DNA of 64,000 bases from Bryopsis sp. KO-2023 (taxonomy: Eukaryota > Chlorophyta > Ulvophyceae > Bryopsidales > Bryopsidaceae). The stretch covers positions 2,914,001-2,978,000 of the forward strand of contig BSYQ01000001.1 in NCBI GenBank assembly GCA_030272585.1, given 5' to 3'. The notes beneath the pieces are model-generated. The model had not been told where the DNA came from. It saw only the letters and a list, made by a program, of their open reading frames with translations, and ran no database searches. Shown here one piece after another: positions 34,601 through 48,316 of this stretch (position 1 is its first letter; every line of letters begins with the position of its first letter). The position numbers and the translations under genes were made by a program.

Positions 34601-37600
34601 GAGAATGCGTCTGAATCGCTGCGTAGGTTGGCTTGTTCATTGTCGCCATGCGAGGGCAATAGAACTTCCCTGAAACAAACCACATCGCAAACAAAAATGC
34701 ATCAGTTGAAATCAACTCCATGCACCCACATACCACCGATACTGGAAGGATCCATTTTCCCATCTGATCAGCAAACACTGGCACTGAAAATGGTTTAAAT
34801 GGGTTAATATACCCCCTTAAAATATATATTCACCTGAGTATCCTTGAATGTGTGCTTGGAGTGGTACTGGTCGGACACTCGGCCTGAAGTTGAAAAGCCC
34901 CTGTTCATCCACCCCCATCCAGTCTGCCACATCAGGGGCATTCGCCAACGCAGTGCTCAAACCTAAAAACCTCACTTTGGTTTGCAGCTGGGAGGCGATA
35001 TATCGCATTCGTGAAACGATGACCTCGATGATGGGACCTCGATCGCTGCCCAAAAGATGGATTTCGTCGAACACCATCAGGCACACCTTTCGCACGTAAG
35101 ACCTGGATTGCCAGTTTCGAGAAATGCCATCCCATTTTTCGGGGGTGGCAATGATGATGTCCGCTGTTGTCAAAGCCCTGATTCAAAAACGAGCAAAAAA
35201 CATTCAATGGTGATCTATGGGAATAAAAACTAACAAAGAAATGCAAAGAAACGGCACTGTGTGTTGTTTCTGCTCAATCTGTTGCTGAAATATCAGTAAA
35301 TCCACGAAGCAGGATGTACCTGATGTCGGGGGTGTAGTCACCCGTCAATTCCACCATCCTTTTGTTCAGTTTTGGACACAGACCCTTTCCCCAGTCATCC
35401 AGCCTCTCCCTCACCAGCGCCTTGAGCGGTGCGATGTAAATCACTTTGCTGTCCGGGTACTGTGAAAACACCCTGAGCATCGCCAACTCCGCAGAAATGG
35501 TTTTCCCTGAACCGGTGGGGGCTCCAAGCAACACATTCTTATCGGTGTGGTACAGAGTGTGAAAAGCTTGTGTTTGGATGGGGTTGAAGTGGGAAAATCT
35601 GTACAAGGATTGGTAGTCCTCGTTGCCCAGCACCGTCACTGGCAAAGGATCCAGGTCCAGCAGCTCGGTGTGCGGAGCCATCCGTTGAGGCAATATCAAC
35701 GATTTGAATGAGACCGGCAGTACGGTTTCTGCACCCATCCAGGAATCGCTGATCGCCCGGATGTAGTATTGGGTGGGGACGGGCTCGTGGATAGGGATAG
35801 TGAAGGTCATTTTGTGGGTTTCCTCTTTCATCATGGCTTTTGTCAAAAGCCAAGTTTCGTAGTGGTATATACGGTCGTTTTCGGAGTCCTCCACCAAGAT
35901 CAGCCAATGAACGACGCTGCCATGGTGCCTGTCCTGTTAATACAAAAAACAGAAATTAAACACAGTCATTTCACGGGATGTTCTGGGTAGCATTGATGGG
36001 GGTCATAGTGCTTCGCGATTTTTGATCCAAGAAACTGTGCATTTTTATAAACAAAAGTGTGTATTTTGCAAACCATTTCTTATTGGCATCAACAGAGGAT
36101 AATGGTGCAACTGTCCTACAGCAGGTAGATTCTGTTGAGGTTCTACATAACCTGTTTAAAATCAGTGCTTTTTACGAAGCCATCAAAATCTGCAATCACC
36201 CTCCATTAGAAGCTCCAGTGCCATACCTTCCATTTAAACGCCGGGGCCAATTTCAGCCGAACTTGAATAACCGTCCTAGTGATGGGTTGCATCGCAACAT
36301 CCAACTCCAAAGATGGAAAATAATCCAGGCACTCCAGCACTTGGTCCCCTGCCACCTTGTTCTGAAGCAGCCTGCTGATCTCGGCCTTGTCTAAATCGTA
36401 CAGTTGGTCCAGCCACAGCTCCGCTTTCTCCAGTTTGTCCAGCAAATTGCTGCCCATGATGCTTTCGAATTGGCGGAAAGGATGCTGATGGGGCCACAGC
36501 CTCAACTCAAACGCTTTGCACAGGTTCAGCATGATTTCGGCCACGGTGCTCCACCCCCTTCTCAAGCAAATCTCAAAAACTGCTCGGCAGATTCGAGGAG
36601 CGTTCTTGGCAACGTACATCATATCGGCCACCAATGAGAAAGCTTCTGCGGATTGCCTCGAAACATATGCCTGCAAAACACCCCCAAGGCAATATATAAT
36701 ATGGATAACTTTGGCAAGATTTCTTCATTACCATGCTGCTGTATACACCTTTTAGCTTCATAGACATAATATTTTCAATGAAAATGAGCAAGAAATGTAA
36801 TTTTTTGTGGCTTTTTACTCCATTACCATTACAAATTGAGTTTCAAAGGAACAAATAACGCTCCAAAAATCAAAAGAAAACCTTGGCTTCGTTTGCCCAG
36901 CCTTTCGAAAAATCACCTGCATCAAGACATTGGCTTTCCCACTCGGATCCTCCACTCCACCTCGCACGCCGTAGGGGCAAGCGTTGTTCAACATTTCATC
37001 CAATTCAATCAGTTCCTCTTCTCGCACCGCCATGCTTTCAAACTCACTGGCTTTGGACAGCATCACCAGAATGTCGTGCGCTGTCGTGGTCTTTTTCAAG
37101 CACTCATTGAAGGTTCGAATGGTGTCGTGTTTGATGTAGTAATGACTGGCAACACGCCCCAGCTCCGTCACATACAGCTGAGAGGATTTTTCATCAAAGC
37201 GTGCCATTCTGGCATCCTCCAGCTCTCTGGCAGCTTTCTTTATCAAATCCACTCGGTGCTCATCCAGTTGAGGGTCAGACTGAGGGGAAAATGACACACA
37301 ACCTCAGTGATAAGCATATTTACCCTAGTCCATTTTCTGTCCATCATTTTCTTCTTCTTTCCTCTATTTCTCATAGTGGTGCGCTTAGGGTGGATGAAAC
37401 TGGCATTTTTGAGGGTTTGATCAAAAAATTCAGCATTGCAATTTCGAAAGACCAGCAAGTAGAAATGCTGAGCGCAAAAGTTTTGATCAAATCGTCACAG
37501 CTGTCCAGAGTTGCAGATTTCTGGCTCACCAATAGGTGTTCCCATGTCAGACCATAGGATCGAGGATTCTTGACCATCCGCACAAAGAGGTAAGTGTACG

Positions 37601-40600
37601 ATAGCCAGGTGGAGGCTTCCCTCAGGTTGGTCACTGTCCCCAGAACTATTTCTGCATTCAGATGATCCACCAAATCTTTCGTAAACTGCGACTCGATTGG
37701 CGCCTGATGAGTCAGCATGCCTGAAGGAAAAACAAGAAGCAAAATTTCTTTCAATGCTAGCTTCTGTTGCATTCCCCTCATGCTTGCACAATGTTTTTCA
37801 CATCGTCAGGGATTTTTTTTCCGATTTTTTTTATTGGGATGAAACAGTGGTTTACTTCTGAGTCAGCCTGTAACACATTTCCGTAAACGGACTGCACTCC
37901 GCCTTTTGGTCTTGTGCAAGATAATTTCATCTCAAAAAAAAGTATGTATGTAATATATCTATATGACATATCTTTAAAAGTTGAAAGGTAGAACCCGAAG
38001 GTTCTATTGGGGTGGTGGTTTGTTGCAGAGATTCCCCACCAAGGTAATGGGCAAGCTTTTCGTGGGAAGTGATGATGATGCCCTCTCCGGAATGGTCGAA
38101 TTGAGGCCGCCCCGCTCGTCCAAAAATCTGTTGAACGTCCAGCATGCCCAAATCCTTGAAGCCACCCTTTTGGGCATCGTACAGCTGCGTGCCTTTGATA
38201 ACGACTGTGTGGGCAGGCAAGTTCACTCCCCATGCCAAGGTCGCTGTACAGCACAGGACCTTTATCATCCCGCTTGAAAAATTCCTCTCCATCAAATTTC
38301 GATCGCTTCGCAACATTCCAGCATGGTGGATGCCCAGGCCGGAGGAAAAGAGTTCGGACATCTCCCTGTTTCTGGATTTGGAAATCGCTTTTTTGGAAAG
38401 CCCGTATTGAGGGTGTTCCAGCGGGGAGAAGTGCTCCGTTTCGGATCGCTGGGCAGCGATTTGAGCGAGACCTCGGGCGGTTTTCCCTGTGTCTTTTCGG
38501 GAATGGACAAACACCATGGCTTGTTTGCCCCTTTTCAAAGCTGAAGCAACCTGCCATCGAAAACGAAAAACGAGACAGATTATCGCTCCAGCCCCCCCCA
38601 AAAAATATCTTGAAAAACCACAAGTGAAACATCATGCCCACATCGCATAGGTCAAACTCCTCTTTTTCGTTCAATTCTTTTTCGTGCAAGCCGCACATTG
38701 CATGTCGCTCTCCGCAAAATATTCATTCAACGTACCTTTTCGTAGCAAATCTCCATCATCAGCAGATTTCTTTTCACGAAATTTGCCTCACTGACCCCCA
38801 CAAACTGAAGTGCCAGCGGAACAGGTCGATATGATTGATCGAAGTAAAACAATCCGGTTTTTTCATTCACGGACAAGAAGGTGGAGACATCCTTGTAGTT
38901 GGGAAGCGTCGCAGAAAGGCCGACGATACGGATCATGCTCTGACTGACCTCCACCTTCATCATGAATCCCACAAACCAAACGCTCTTAAATTTTTTTGTT
39001 TTGAAACAACAGAAAGGGAAAACCAAGCCTAACACAGGAGTCCATCTAACCTTTCCACAATATCCCTGAGACTGTGGAGTTTTACAAATCAGAGTTTGTG
39101 TCAGCTATTTTGCTTCTTTTTTTTTGCATTGACAAATTAATCTTCTTTTCTAGGTTTCGTGTGGAGGTTAAATAACATGAGGGTTTTTCATGGATCGATA
39201 CCAAATTAACAAAACAAAACAAAATACCCCTCGAGTCATCCCTCCCAAACGAACCACATGCATGACTGCCATTCTCAAGCGGTTTCCTGGCTACCTGTCG
39301 CAAGGTTCTGGCAATCAGCGTTTCGATCACGGGTCCTCTGTCATCGTTGAGCAAATGGACTTCGTCGATGATCAGGAGCTTGACTAATGATGCGATGCTG
39401 ACATCGCTCCCTTTACGAGTGATCACATCCCATTTCTCAGGCGTAGTCACGATCATTTGCGTTGCAGCCAGTTCGCGCTTGGTCAGCTGCATATCTCCAG
39501 TCAGTTCCTTAACAGTTAAGCCTGATCGAACACCACCACCACCACCACTGCGTCGAGACAGGAAGTTTTCAAAAGCACCAAGCAAATTGGTTTGCATAAG
39601 AGGGATATTTTTTCCCCAAAACTCTTTAATGATCTTTTTATTCGGAATTTTTTTCCCCCCGAGATTTCGACATGCAGGTATTCTCAAATTTCTATAAATA
39701 GAAAATTTACTCATCACCGTTTTGTATAAATTTAGTAAAAAAAACCTAGCCAGTAACCGGCATCAACCAAAGGAAGCATTTCATTGCTCACCAAGAGGGG
39801 CTAGGCGTTTCCCAAAGGTTGCGGTCATTTCGGCCGCCAGCGCTTTCATCGGAGCGACATATACGATCTTGAATTCGCCCTTTTGAATGGTCATGTACCT
39901 CATGTGCAGCGATATTTCCCTCAGGATGGTGATCATGGCGATGTTGGTCTTACCAGCTCCGGTAGGGGCACAAACCAGGATATTCTCGTTCGAGTGGAAG
40001 GCCGATTGATAGATTTTGCTCTGAATTCTGTTGAGCGTTTTGTAGCCCTGAAATGCTAACTGAGCCCACTCCTCCAAGTCTCCGATTTTGACCAAACTTT
40101 CGCCGTCGGCCAGAGGTTCCGGTTTTTTGGCAGGAATGATCACTTCCTCATATCCCTGGTACGATCTGATAAACGACCCCCCCAAAAAAAAACCTTTTTC
40201 AGCAACTAAATGACTGAAATCGACTTATCACCGTCCCGAAAAAGAGGAATTGCAGTGATGCACCCACAGAAAGATCTGGACACGGTTGTTACAAAAGGGT
40301 CGTATATGTTTTTGGATTAAAATGAAATAGGAGTGGAAAACCAATGCCCCGTCATGCGAAACGAGAAACTCACTTCCGTGTTGAGTTGGCTGGGAGGGCC
40401 GACTTCTGCTCCCCCCCAGTCCCGCCCGAAAGATCGAACACCCCCCCAAACATCCACACTTTCGATTCTCCAGCAGCCTCCAGAAGAGCGCTGAAGCCAG
40501 CAGCCGAAAGCCATTCCAGGTGTGTCCCTGGACACAGTCAGCCTCACTGTTTCAAATTCAACACAAAAAGCGGACAAATCCAACAGAAAAGCACCAGTTC

Positions 40601-43326
40601 TTCGAAATTCACAGAGCAATACCAGCCGTATTCCCTTCTCTCTGATATATGTTGGTACGGTGATCAACATTAAGCAACCAACAGTGTTCCATATGGCCAG
40701 CCTGCTACACACCAGCTCATTACCTGTGAGCCCGCCCTTCTTCTTTCTGCCTTTCCTTTCCAGTTTCTGCTGCTGTTTTTCATACTCAGATGTGATCGTG
40801 AAAGCCGACCCAAACGAAGACCCTCCTCGTTCGGCAGCTTCCAATTTTTTCGCCTTATCAATACCCGCAGTAATCAAACCTTGGAGAGCAGATCTAGCAA
40901 CCCACACAAATCATCCACAAATCAATTTCTTGTTCTAAGCCTGGCGTTCATTGAGGAAATTTTCGACCAACTAAGTCAGATCTGAGGGAATTAATTGGAT
41001 GATGATAACTATAAGTTGCTTGTGCCATTTAAACATGGACGTCATTAACAGGGCAAAAGAAAAGGCGAAATTGCCTGGCGAAATTTCCTAACCTGTGCTC
41101 GACCAGCTCCTGAACCAGCTCCAGGGCCTCCCACCCAAGAAGCCCGCACAATTCATCTGCCAATTGATCGCCTGCCACCCCAAAATAAAAGACTGTCTTC
41201 ATGAACACAACATTTGATGGATTGTTTTCTTTGGCATATTTGGACAAAGGAGGAGAGGGAAACAGGGACATATTTTCCTGACTTCCCCCCCCCCAAAACA
41301 TGTGTGTTTAGTAGTTACGAACCCGAGATTCTGAGAATCACTGATAAACCATAGCATAGAACTGCAATCTTGCGAGTGGTCGCATGTGCTTTTTAGCTCT
41401 TTTCTATAAAATTTTTGAAGGTGGGCGTTTCCACAAACCTGACTGAGATGTTAGGATCGTTTGGCAAATGCTCAACCCCAAATCTTCCACGTCAGTATCT
41501 GTCGACTTGGACATCCTCTCGACCCATTCTCTCAACCACTTCAGTGTTACCTGCAGTCACCACATTAACTCGGCTCATAAATTTCATACCATGCGATTGA
41601 TCATCATACTTTGGGGGGGTCGTCTTGAACTTCATTGAATTTACCGAATATCGAATGGCACTAAAAAAAAATCAGAATTTAACAGTGTTGGTCCTGTGGT
41701 TTTGAGTCGGACATACCCTTTGCTTTGTGCCTTTTGCATCATCGCTGTCGTATTCGGGCTCCCACGTCGTTTGGGCAGCGACTGGCTCCGGAGCAGGAGG
41801 AGCCCTTGCGAAGGATTCTGCCAAATCTTTCGCAGACAACGGCCCAGCGGATGGCTGCCTGTTGATGCCTGGACCAACTGCATCCACACCCACAGCCCTC
41901 AACTGCAGCTACAAATTTAGAAGTTCCCCCGATCCTTGATATGTAAACTAGATTCGGTCGAAGTGTCTCAACCTTTGTGAAATTGTCCAATCTTTCATGA
42001 CTGCGGATGACAATGGGTTTCAAAAAAAAATAAAAATGGAATGTCGTTTGGGCAAACCCACCGTCTTCCTTGTGAATACCACACATCGCTAGAACGGCAG
42101 CATCCCGGCTTCTTTCAGCAGGAGGTCTGAACTTGATGTTTGCACCAAATTCTTCCTCCATTGTCGACCCATATGGATTCGTGTCCTTCTGACGAGAAGG
42201 CAATTTCTGAAAGATCCACACAAATTGAGAAAAAGGCACTCATTTCGTAGCAACAGCAATCTGCATCCGAGATAGAAACAAAAAACAGAAGAAAAGCATG
42301 TGAAAGTGGATATTGTTTGAAAAATTTTGAGAATTGGAACAGAGCTCCACACCTTGTCTTCGCCTTTGGTAGCTTTCTCGTGACACTCCTTCAACGCATG
42401 ATAAGCAAACACCGTTTTCTGAAGCTGATCGTCTTCGATTGTTCCAAAGGTCGCCACAAGTGCCTCCCTGCAGGTCAGTCAACAGAAAATTCTTTTTCAA
42501 CAACACAACAAAAAGCAGTGGGGACGAAAAAAAAGGAATAAAACAACTTCTTTTGCCAAGAAATCCAGTTCATTTGTAACCGAACACCAGAATTATCTGA
42601 TATTACCTCATCGGTCGCAGCGCCGTTTTCATGCCCCTTCCAGATGCTTTATCTTTGTCTGGTGCCTTTTTGCAAGCCCGCCAAACCACCCATGCATACT
42701 CTTGGAGCTCTTCGGAGGATGGCTGTCCGCTCACAAGGTCCGCGACTGCCTGTCATTGCATTGTGCCAGGGGAATCACTCCAACAAAAAAAGGAAAAGTT
42801 TTCCTAATCTGTTTAGAAGGGCACACATCAAGCCCAAATGTCTTTTTTTTCGTTCTGTAATGTACAAGTTTTGGAAGTTCCTGAACAAGAATCGCGTGTA
42901 AGTTCTTTCAACTGTTTATTTCCTTAAACATGCACAGGATTTCATAGGCTGAGGATCTCAACCACACACACCTTCAGGAACATGTTGTAAGACTCCTTAG
43001 CAAATCTTGGAGCTGCACCAACAGCCAATCACACACTCAGCCCATCGCGACGAGCGTTACCTCGAGAATAACTGACGACTTGAACGATATCCAGAAAGGT
43101 CGTCACTGCAATCGCCCATCTAACCGACAGTCGAAAACACGAAGCCTCACCAACACGTACTTTTGCCCCATGATCCAAAAAGCTGCTGTGCGAGTCCCGT
43201 TTCGCCCAAGCCCCTGTCCTCGCCCCCCAGCCTCTTTCTTCTGGCGTCCAACGCTCGCCTGCGTTTCAGAAACTCCTCGTCGACGTCAAAAGCAGCCCCT
43301 CGCTCCGTCGTGAAGGCTCGCAGCAT
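31679..43326 (-). CDS. ASCC3: ASCC3-type dual-cassette RNA/DNA helicase (activating signal cointegrator 1 complex subunit 3)
   Basis: Twenty-six exons joined in phase give about 2194 aa (human ASCC3 2202). Starts at ATG 43326 ([10 protein letters not shown]); exon ends on the minus strand: 43326-43161, 43012-42972, 42749-42607, 42467-42353, 42206-41973, 41902-41717, 41550-41439, 41156-41093, 40893-40724, 40527-40374, 40165-39792, 39521-39295, 38954-38736, 38550-38040, 37720-37530, 37279-36917, 36670-36227, 35933-35320, 35177-34834, 34669-34449, 34313-34137, 34014-33814, 33615-33268, 33028-32714, 32548-32357, 32137-31679. Cassette 1: [34 protein letters not shown]. Cassette 2: [34 protein letters not shown]. 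Each is followed by a Sec63-like region; the end is [14 protein letters not shown]. It acts in ribosome-quality control and alkylation-damage repair. The N-terminus and DYEEV-type linker favour ASCC3 over BRR2. Confidence 0.95.
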
Positions 43327-43863
43327 AGTCGTGAGGCGAGGGGCCTGATTAAGACAATAAAAAGGGTTCGAAAGGGGGATCCACTTTGAACCAAACCGCC
43401 CACAGAGTGGATCTGCGCGAAAAACTGGCGAACGGAAGACCTCTTCCCCACCTCATTGAGCGCCCCTCCGAAGGCAACGAAAATATTCGCCGCTGCCATA
43501 GGCCAATCTGCTCGTGAGAAATTGAACGGAGCGTTTGTGTGCAGAGCGCTTTGTGAACAAGGAATAAGAACACCCAACTGCCCGACAGCTACAGTCAGAC
43601 ATGCGCCCCGGCAAGGAATCACGTGGTCTGTTCTCACACAGCTATTAATGCCCGACCAAAGCAACACCTTTGCTGAGTCGCAAGTTCTGTCAGTGTACTC
43701 TTGAAGCCTTCGTTGTCTTGGTCGGGGGTGCCTGGAGCAATTTCTTGTCAGCTTTTCTTTTTTCCTATTTGACCTAAATCCTTTCTGCGCTGATTCTCAA
43801 CAATCAAGCAACATCGACGCGTCTGGATCCGATCGCTTCGACTACTTCAAGGGACAGCACGAA
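43327..43863. promoter_or_regulatory. Divergent promoter interval of ASCC3 and RAB6
   Basis: 537 bp between the two start codons hold both leaders and promoters. GC content is higher than in neighbouring introns. No specific element is recognised. Confidence 0.45.
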
Positions 43864-45930
<2,067 letters not shown>

Positions 45931-46132
45931 CAATATGCATTCATGTCCATCATCCATAAAAAAAAAAGAAAAGAAAAAAAAGAAAAACAGAGATTTCTAC
46001 GAAAAGAAAAGAAAGAAATGAGTCATGTGCATCCCCACATCCCAAGTCCAAGTGTCGGTTCCCCGCGATATCCAAATTCAAAAAAAAGAGTGAGAGAAAA
46101 AACAAGCAAGGTGGTGCTCGGTGCTCCTTGGA

Positions 46133-46698
46133 ATGAATTATGTCGATGGTGTGGATGAAATGCAATTTGGAAAGGAACAAGAGGTGGGCGGTGATGATGT
46201 GATCAGAGGATGGGAGGGGGGGGGGGGGGAATGGGGGGTCGTTTGATATTGATTGTGAAGATTGTTGGGTGTAGCGGGGCTGGGTCGATTCGAAATGCTT
46301 GTACCTGGACAAGAAGCTGTAAGAGTTTATTGGGTCCTCGTGGTGTTTTCCCAGATGCATCTGGTGATTGTGAGAAGATCATGTCTTTGGGGCATGATTT
46401 CATGGAAGATTGTTGGGTTAACTAGCTGTGGAGAAAATCTTTGCACGCTGTGGATGTGTTTTGAGCGAGTGTGGATGTGTGCCAAGTGAACATCCTTATT
46501 TTGCAGGTGGGGGCTGGGATTGAGATCAATCAGGGCTTGCTGTGTCTATCAACACTTTTTTCTCTGCTCTCACCCCCTGATCACCCCAATTTTTTGATAG
46601 TTTTCCTTTTGATTTCTCATATCTTTGGGGGGATGTTGGTGGTGAAACGCAATAACTACATGCAAGAATTGAATGCCTTGCAAGCATGCACCATTCAG
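46133..46698 (+). CDS. Candidate 5' exons of an unrecognised gene
   Basis: ATG 46133 opens a 17-codon exon (MNYVDGVDEMQFGKEQE) ending in a donor (GAG|GTGGGC). After an acceptor at TTTTGCAG, a 64-codon exon 46507..46698 follows in phase, with a hydrophobic segment (FLIVFLLISHIFGGMLVV) and NNYMQELNALQACTIQ before another donor (CAG|GTGGAG). A possible third exon starts at 46856 (GLVGGKLMEHKLG). Further candidate exons around 47645-47720 and 48482 flank the MITE-like element, but phases do not connect. No family recognised; the model is tentative. Confidence 0.3.
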
Positions 46699-47749
46699 GT
46701 GGAGTCCCAAATCAATAGCAGACACAGTTCATTGAAGTCATTTTTGTTCAGTTCAGTTACAGTATCACAGCAGCACCCCTTGCCAGCAAAAAGCTCTGTT
46801 GCTCAGCTCCACACAACGTTATTGAAGTTTTGAGTGACATTGGATTCATTCCAGGGTCTTGTAGGGGGCAAGCTCATGGAGCACAAGCTGGGGATGACTT
46901 CTATTTTCCTGTGGGTCCCTTTGTTCTTGTCATATTTGTTAAAGCGAAGTGTACCGCTGACATGTCTCCTAAGCGAGATAGTAGCAGTTGGGGCTCAACA
47001 AAAAGATGTGTGAAAGGAACCAAGGCCATGGGCTTGGGCTAGTGCTGATTCCAGAGAACTCTTTTTTCCATTTTTGTGAGCACCTGGACAGCCATTCATT
47101 TGGAGATTCCCATGGGTGGCACCGGTCAAAGCCACTTCTTCTGGCTCGAGCTGATGCAATGGAAAAGAAACATAATTTTGAAGGAAATTTTGAAGGAAAC
47201 CAGTGTATGCCAATGAAAAGTCAACTCTATTGTCACTAGCACATTTTCCTTCCTTCAGATCGCTTCGTCATTCTAAACAAGTACCCCCTTCCAGGTTGCC
47301 TCACTCATTCCATGTTTGATTTCATCAATCCTTCATGAAATCCCTCGTTGAGGTCTCAAGTTGATATTCTCAACTCTGCACGTGTGCCAATTATTGAAAT
47401 TAAGCATCCTACAACTGTGTTCAACACGCAAAATTGAAACGCTAAAATCGAAGCAGGTCAAGAAATTAGGCGAATTTAACAACGGTCCAGAAAGCATTTT
47501 TTCCACGCTCCCTTCAACCCCTGATGTAATCCAACACCCGCCCCCCGACAAATAAACAATATGGTCTTTCGGTGGTTTCGCTTTTGGTGTTCTCACCAAA
47601 AGAAGAGGACTGAAAGATAAAGGTGGTTGGATAAAACTGGAGTGAATCAAGTCTGTGGCTGGAAAAGTGACATTTGAATCGAAGCAAGGACCCAGTACCC
47701 CAGAGCATTTGGATATGGAGGTACAGTGGATTTTGCAGTTTTATTTTTC
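46699..47749. other. Unresolved region, possible introns and exons of the preceding gene
   Basis: Short open segments with splice-like borders occur (46856-46920, 47650-47720) but cannot be joined. No RNA gene or repeat is seen apart from C runs near 47540. Confidence 0.3.
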
Positions 47750-47751
47750 TA

Positions 47752-48314
47752 ACCCCCCCCCCCCGAATACAGTCCCCCCCCGATTAGTATCCCCCCCCCC
47801 AAATACAATCCCCCCCTGTCGAACGTGGTTTTCCTCCTAAATACAGTCCCCCCCTTCAAAAAAAAAATCCAAGTTCGACTGGGTGGGGGAGAACCACGTT
47901 CGACAGACGATGCGAGTCGCGTCTGCAAGACTTCTGATTGGAGTGGAAATCAAAGACACGAAAACAAACAAACAGAAAAACGGTTGTGACGATTCTTTTC
48001 ACACATCAGCTACATCGACGTCCGACACGACGTTTCTGAGCGACGCTTCTATCCAAACATGGGCGAGAGTGACATTGACCTCGAACTGGACGAGGGAAAA
48101 AAAGATGTGACTGCTAGAGATGTGTTCAAGTGATTTTTTTTCAGGGGCATTGGCTACAGTTCTGGATGTAAACAAGTCAGGGGACATATTAATCAGAATT
48201 TTTGTATAATCCCCCGAATACAATCCCCCCCCCCAAATAGAGTCCCCCCTTAAAACTCCCACACAACTGCAAATCTATAGTCCCCCGGGGGACTGTATTC
48301 GGGGGGGGGGGGGT
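47752..48314. mobile_element. 563-bp MITE-like element, C-tract terminal inverted repeats, TA flanks
   Basis: The left end is A followed by 12 C, then GAATACAGTCCCCC; the right end is the reverse complement of the same pattern with 13 C. Outside each end stands TA (47750-47751 and 48315-48316), as expected for TA target duplication by Tc1/mariner-type transposases. Inside, the motif AATACAGTCCCCC or close variants recurs near 47791, 47839, 48215, 48235 and 48277. A second perfect 15-bp inverted pair, CTGTCGAACGTGGTT at 47816-47830 and its complement at 47892-47906, is nested near the left end. No transposase frame is present, so it would be non-autonomous. Confidence 0.72.
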
Positions 48315-48316
48315 TA

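Noticed and set aside
31679..43326. BRR2 (SNRNP200) as identity of the double helicase
   Set aside because: The N-terminal exon, the YEEVIIP linker before cassette 1 and the C-terminal [15 protein letters not shown] match ASCC3 and overall length is 2.19 kaa.
47883..48110. Coding frame inside the MITE-like element
   Set aside because: 75 codons, no transposase signature (no DDE/DDD pattern, no HTH).
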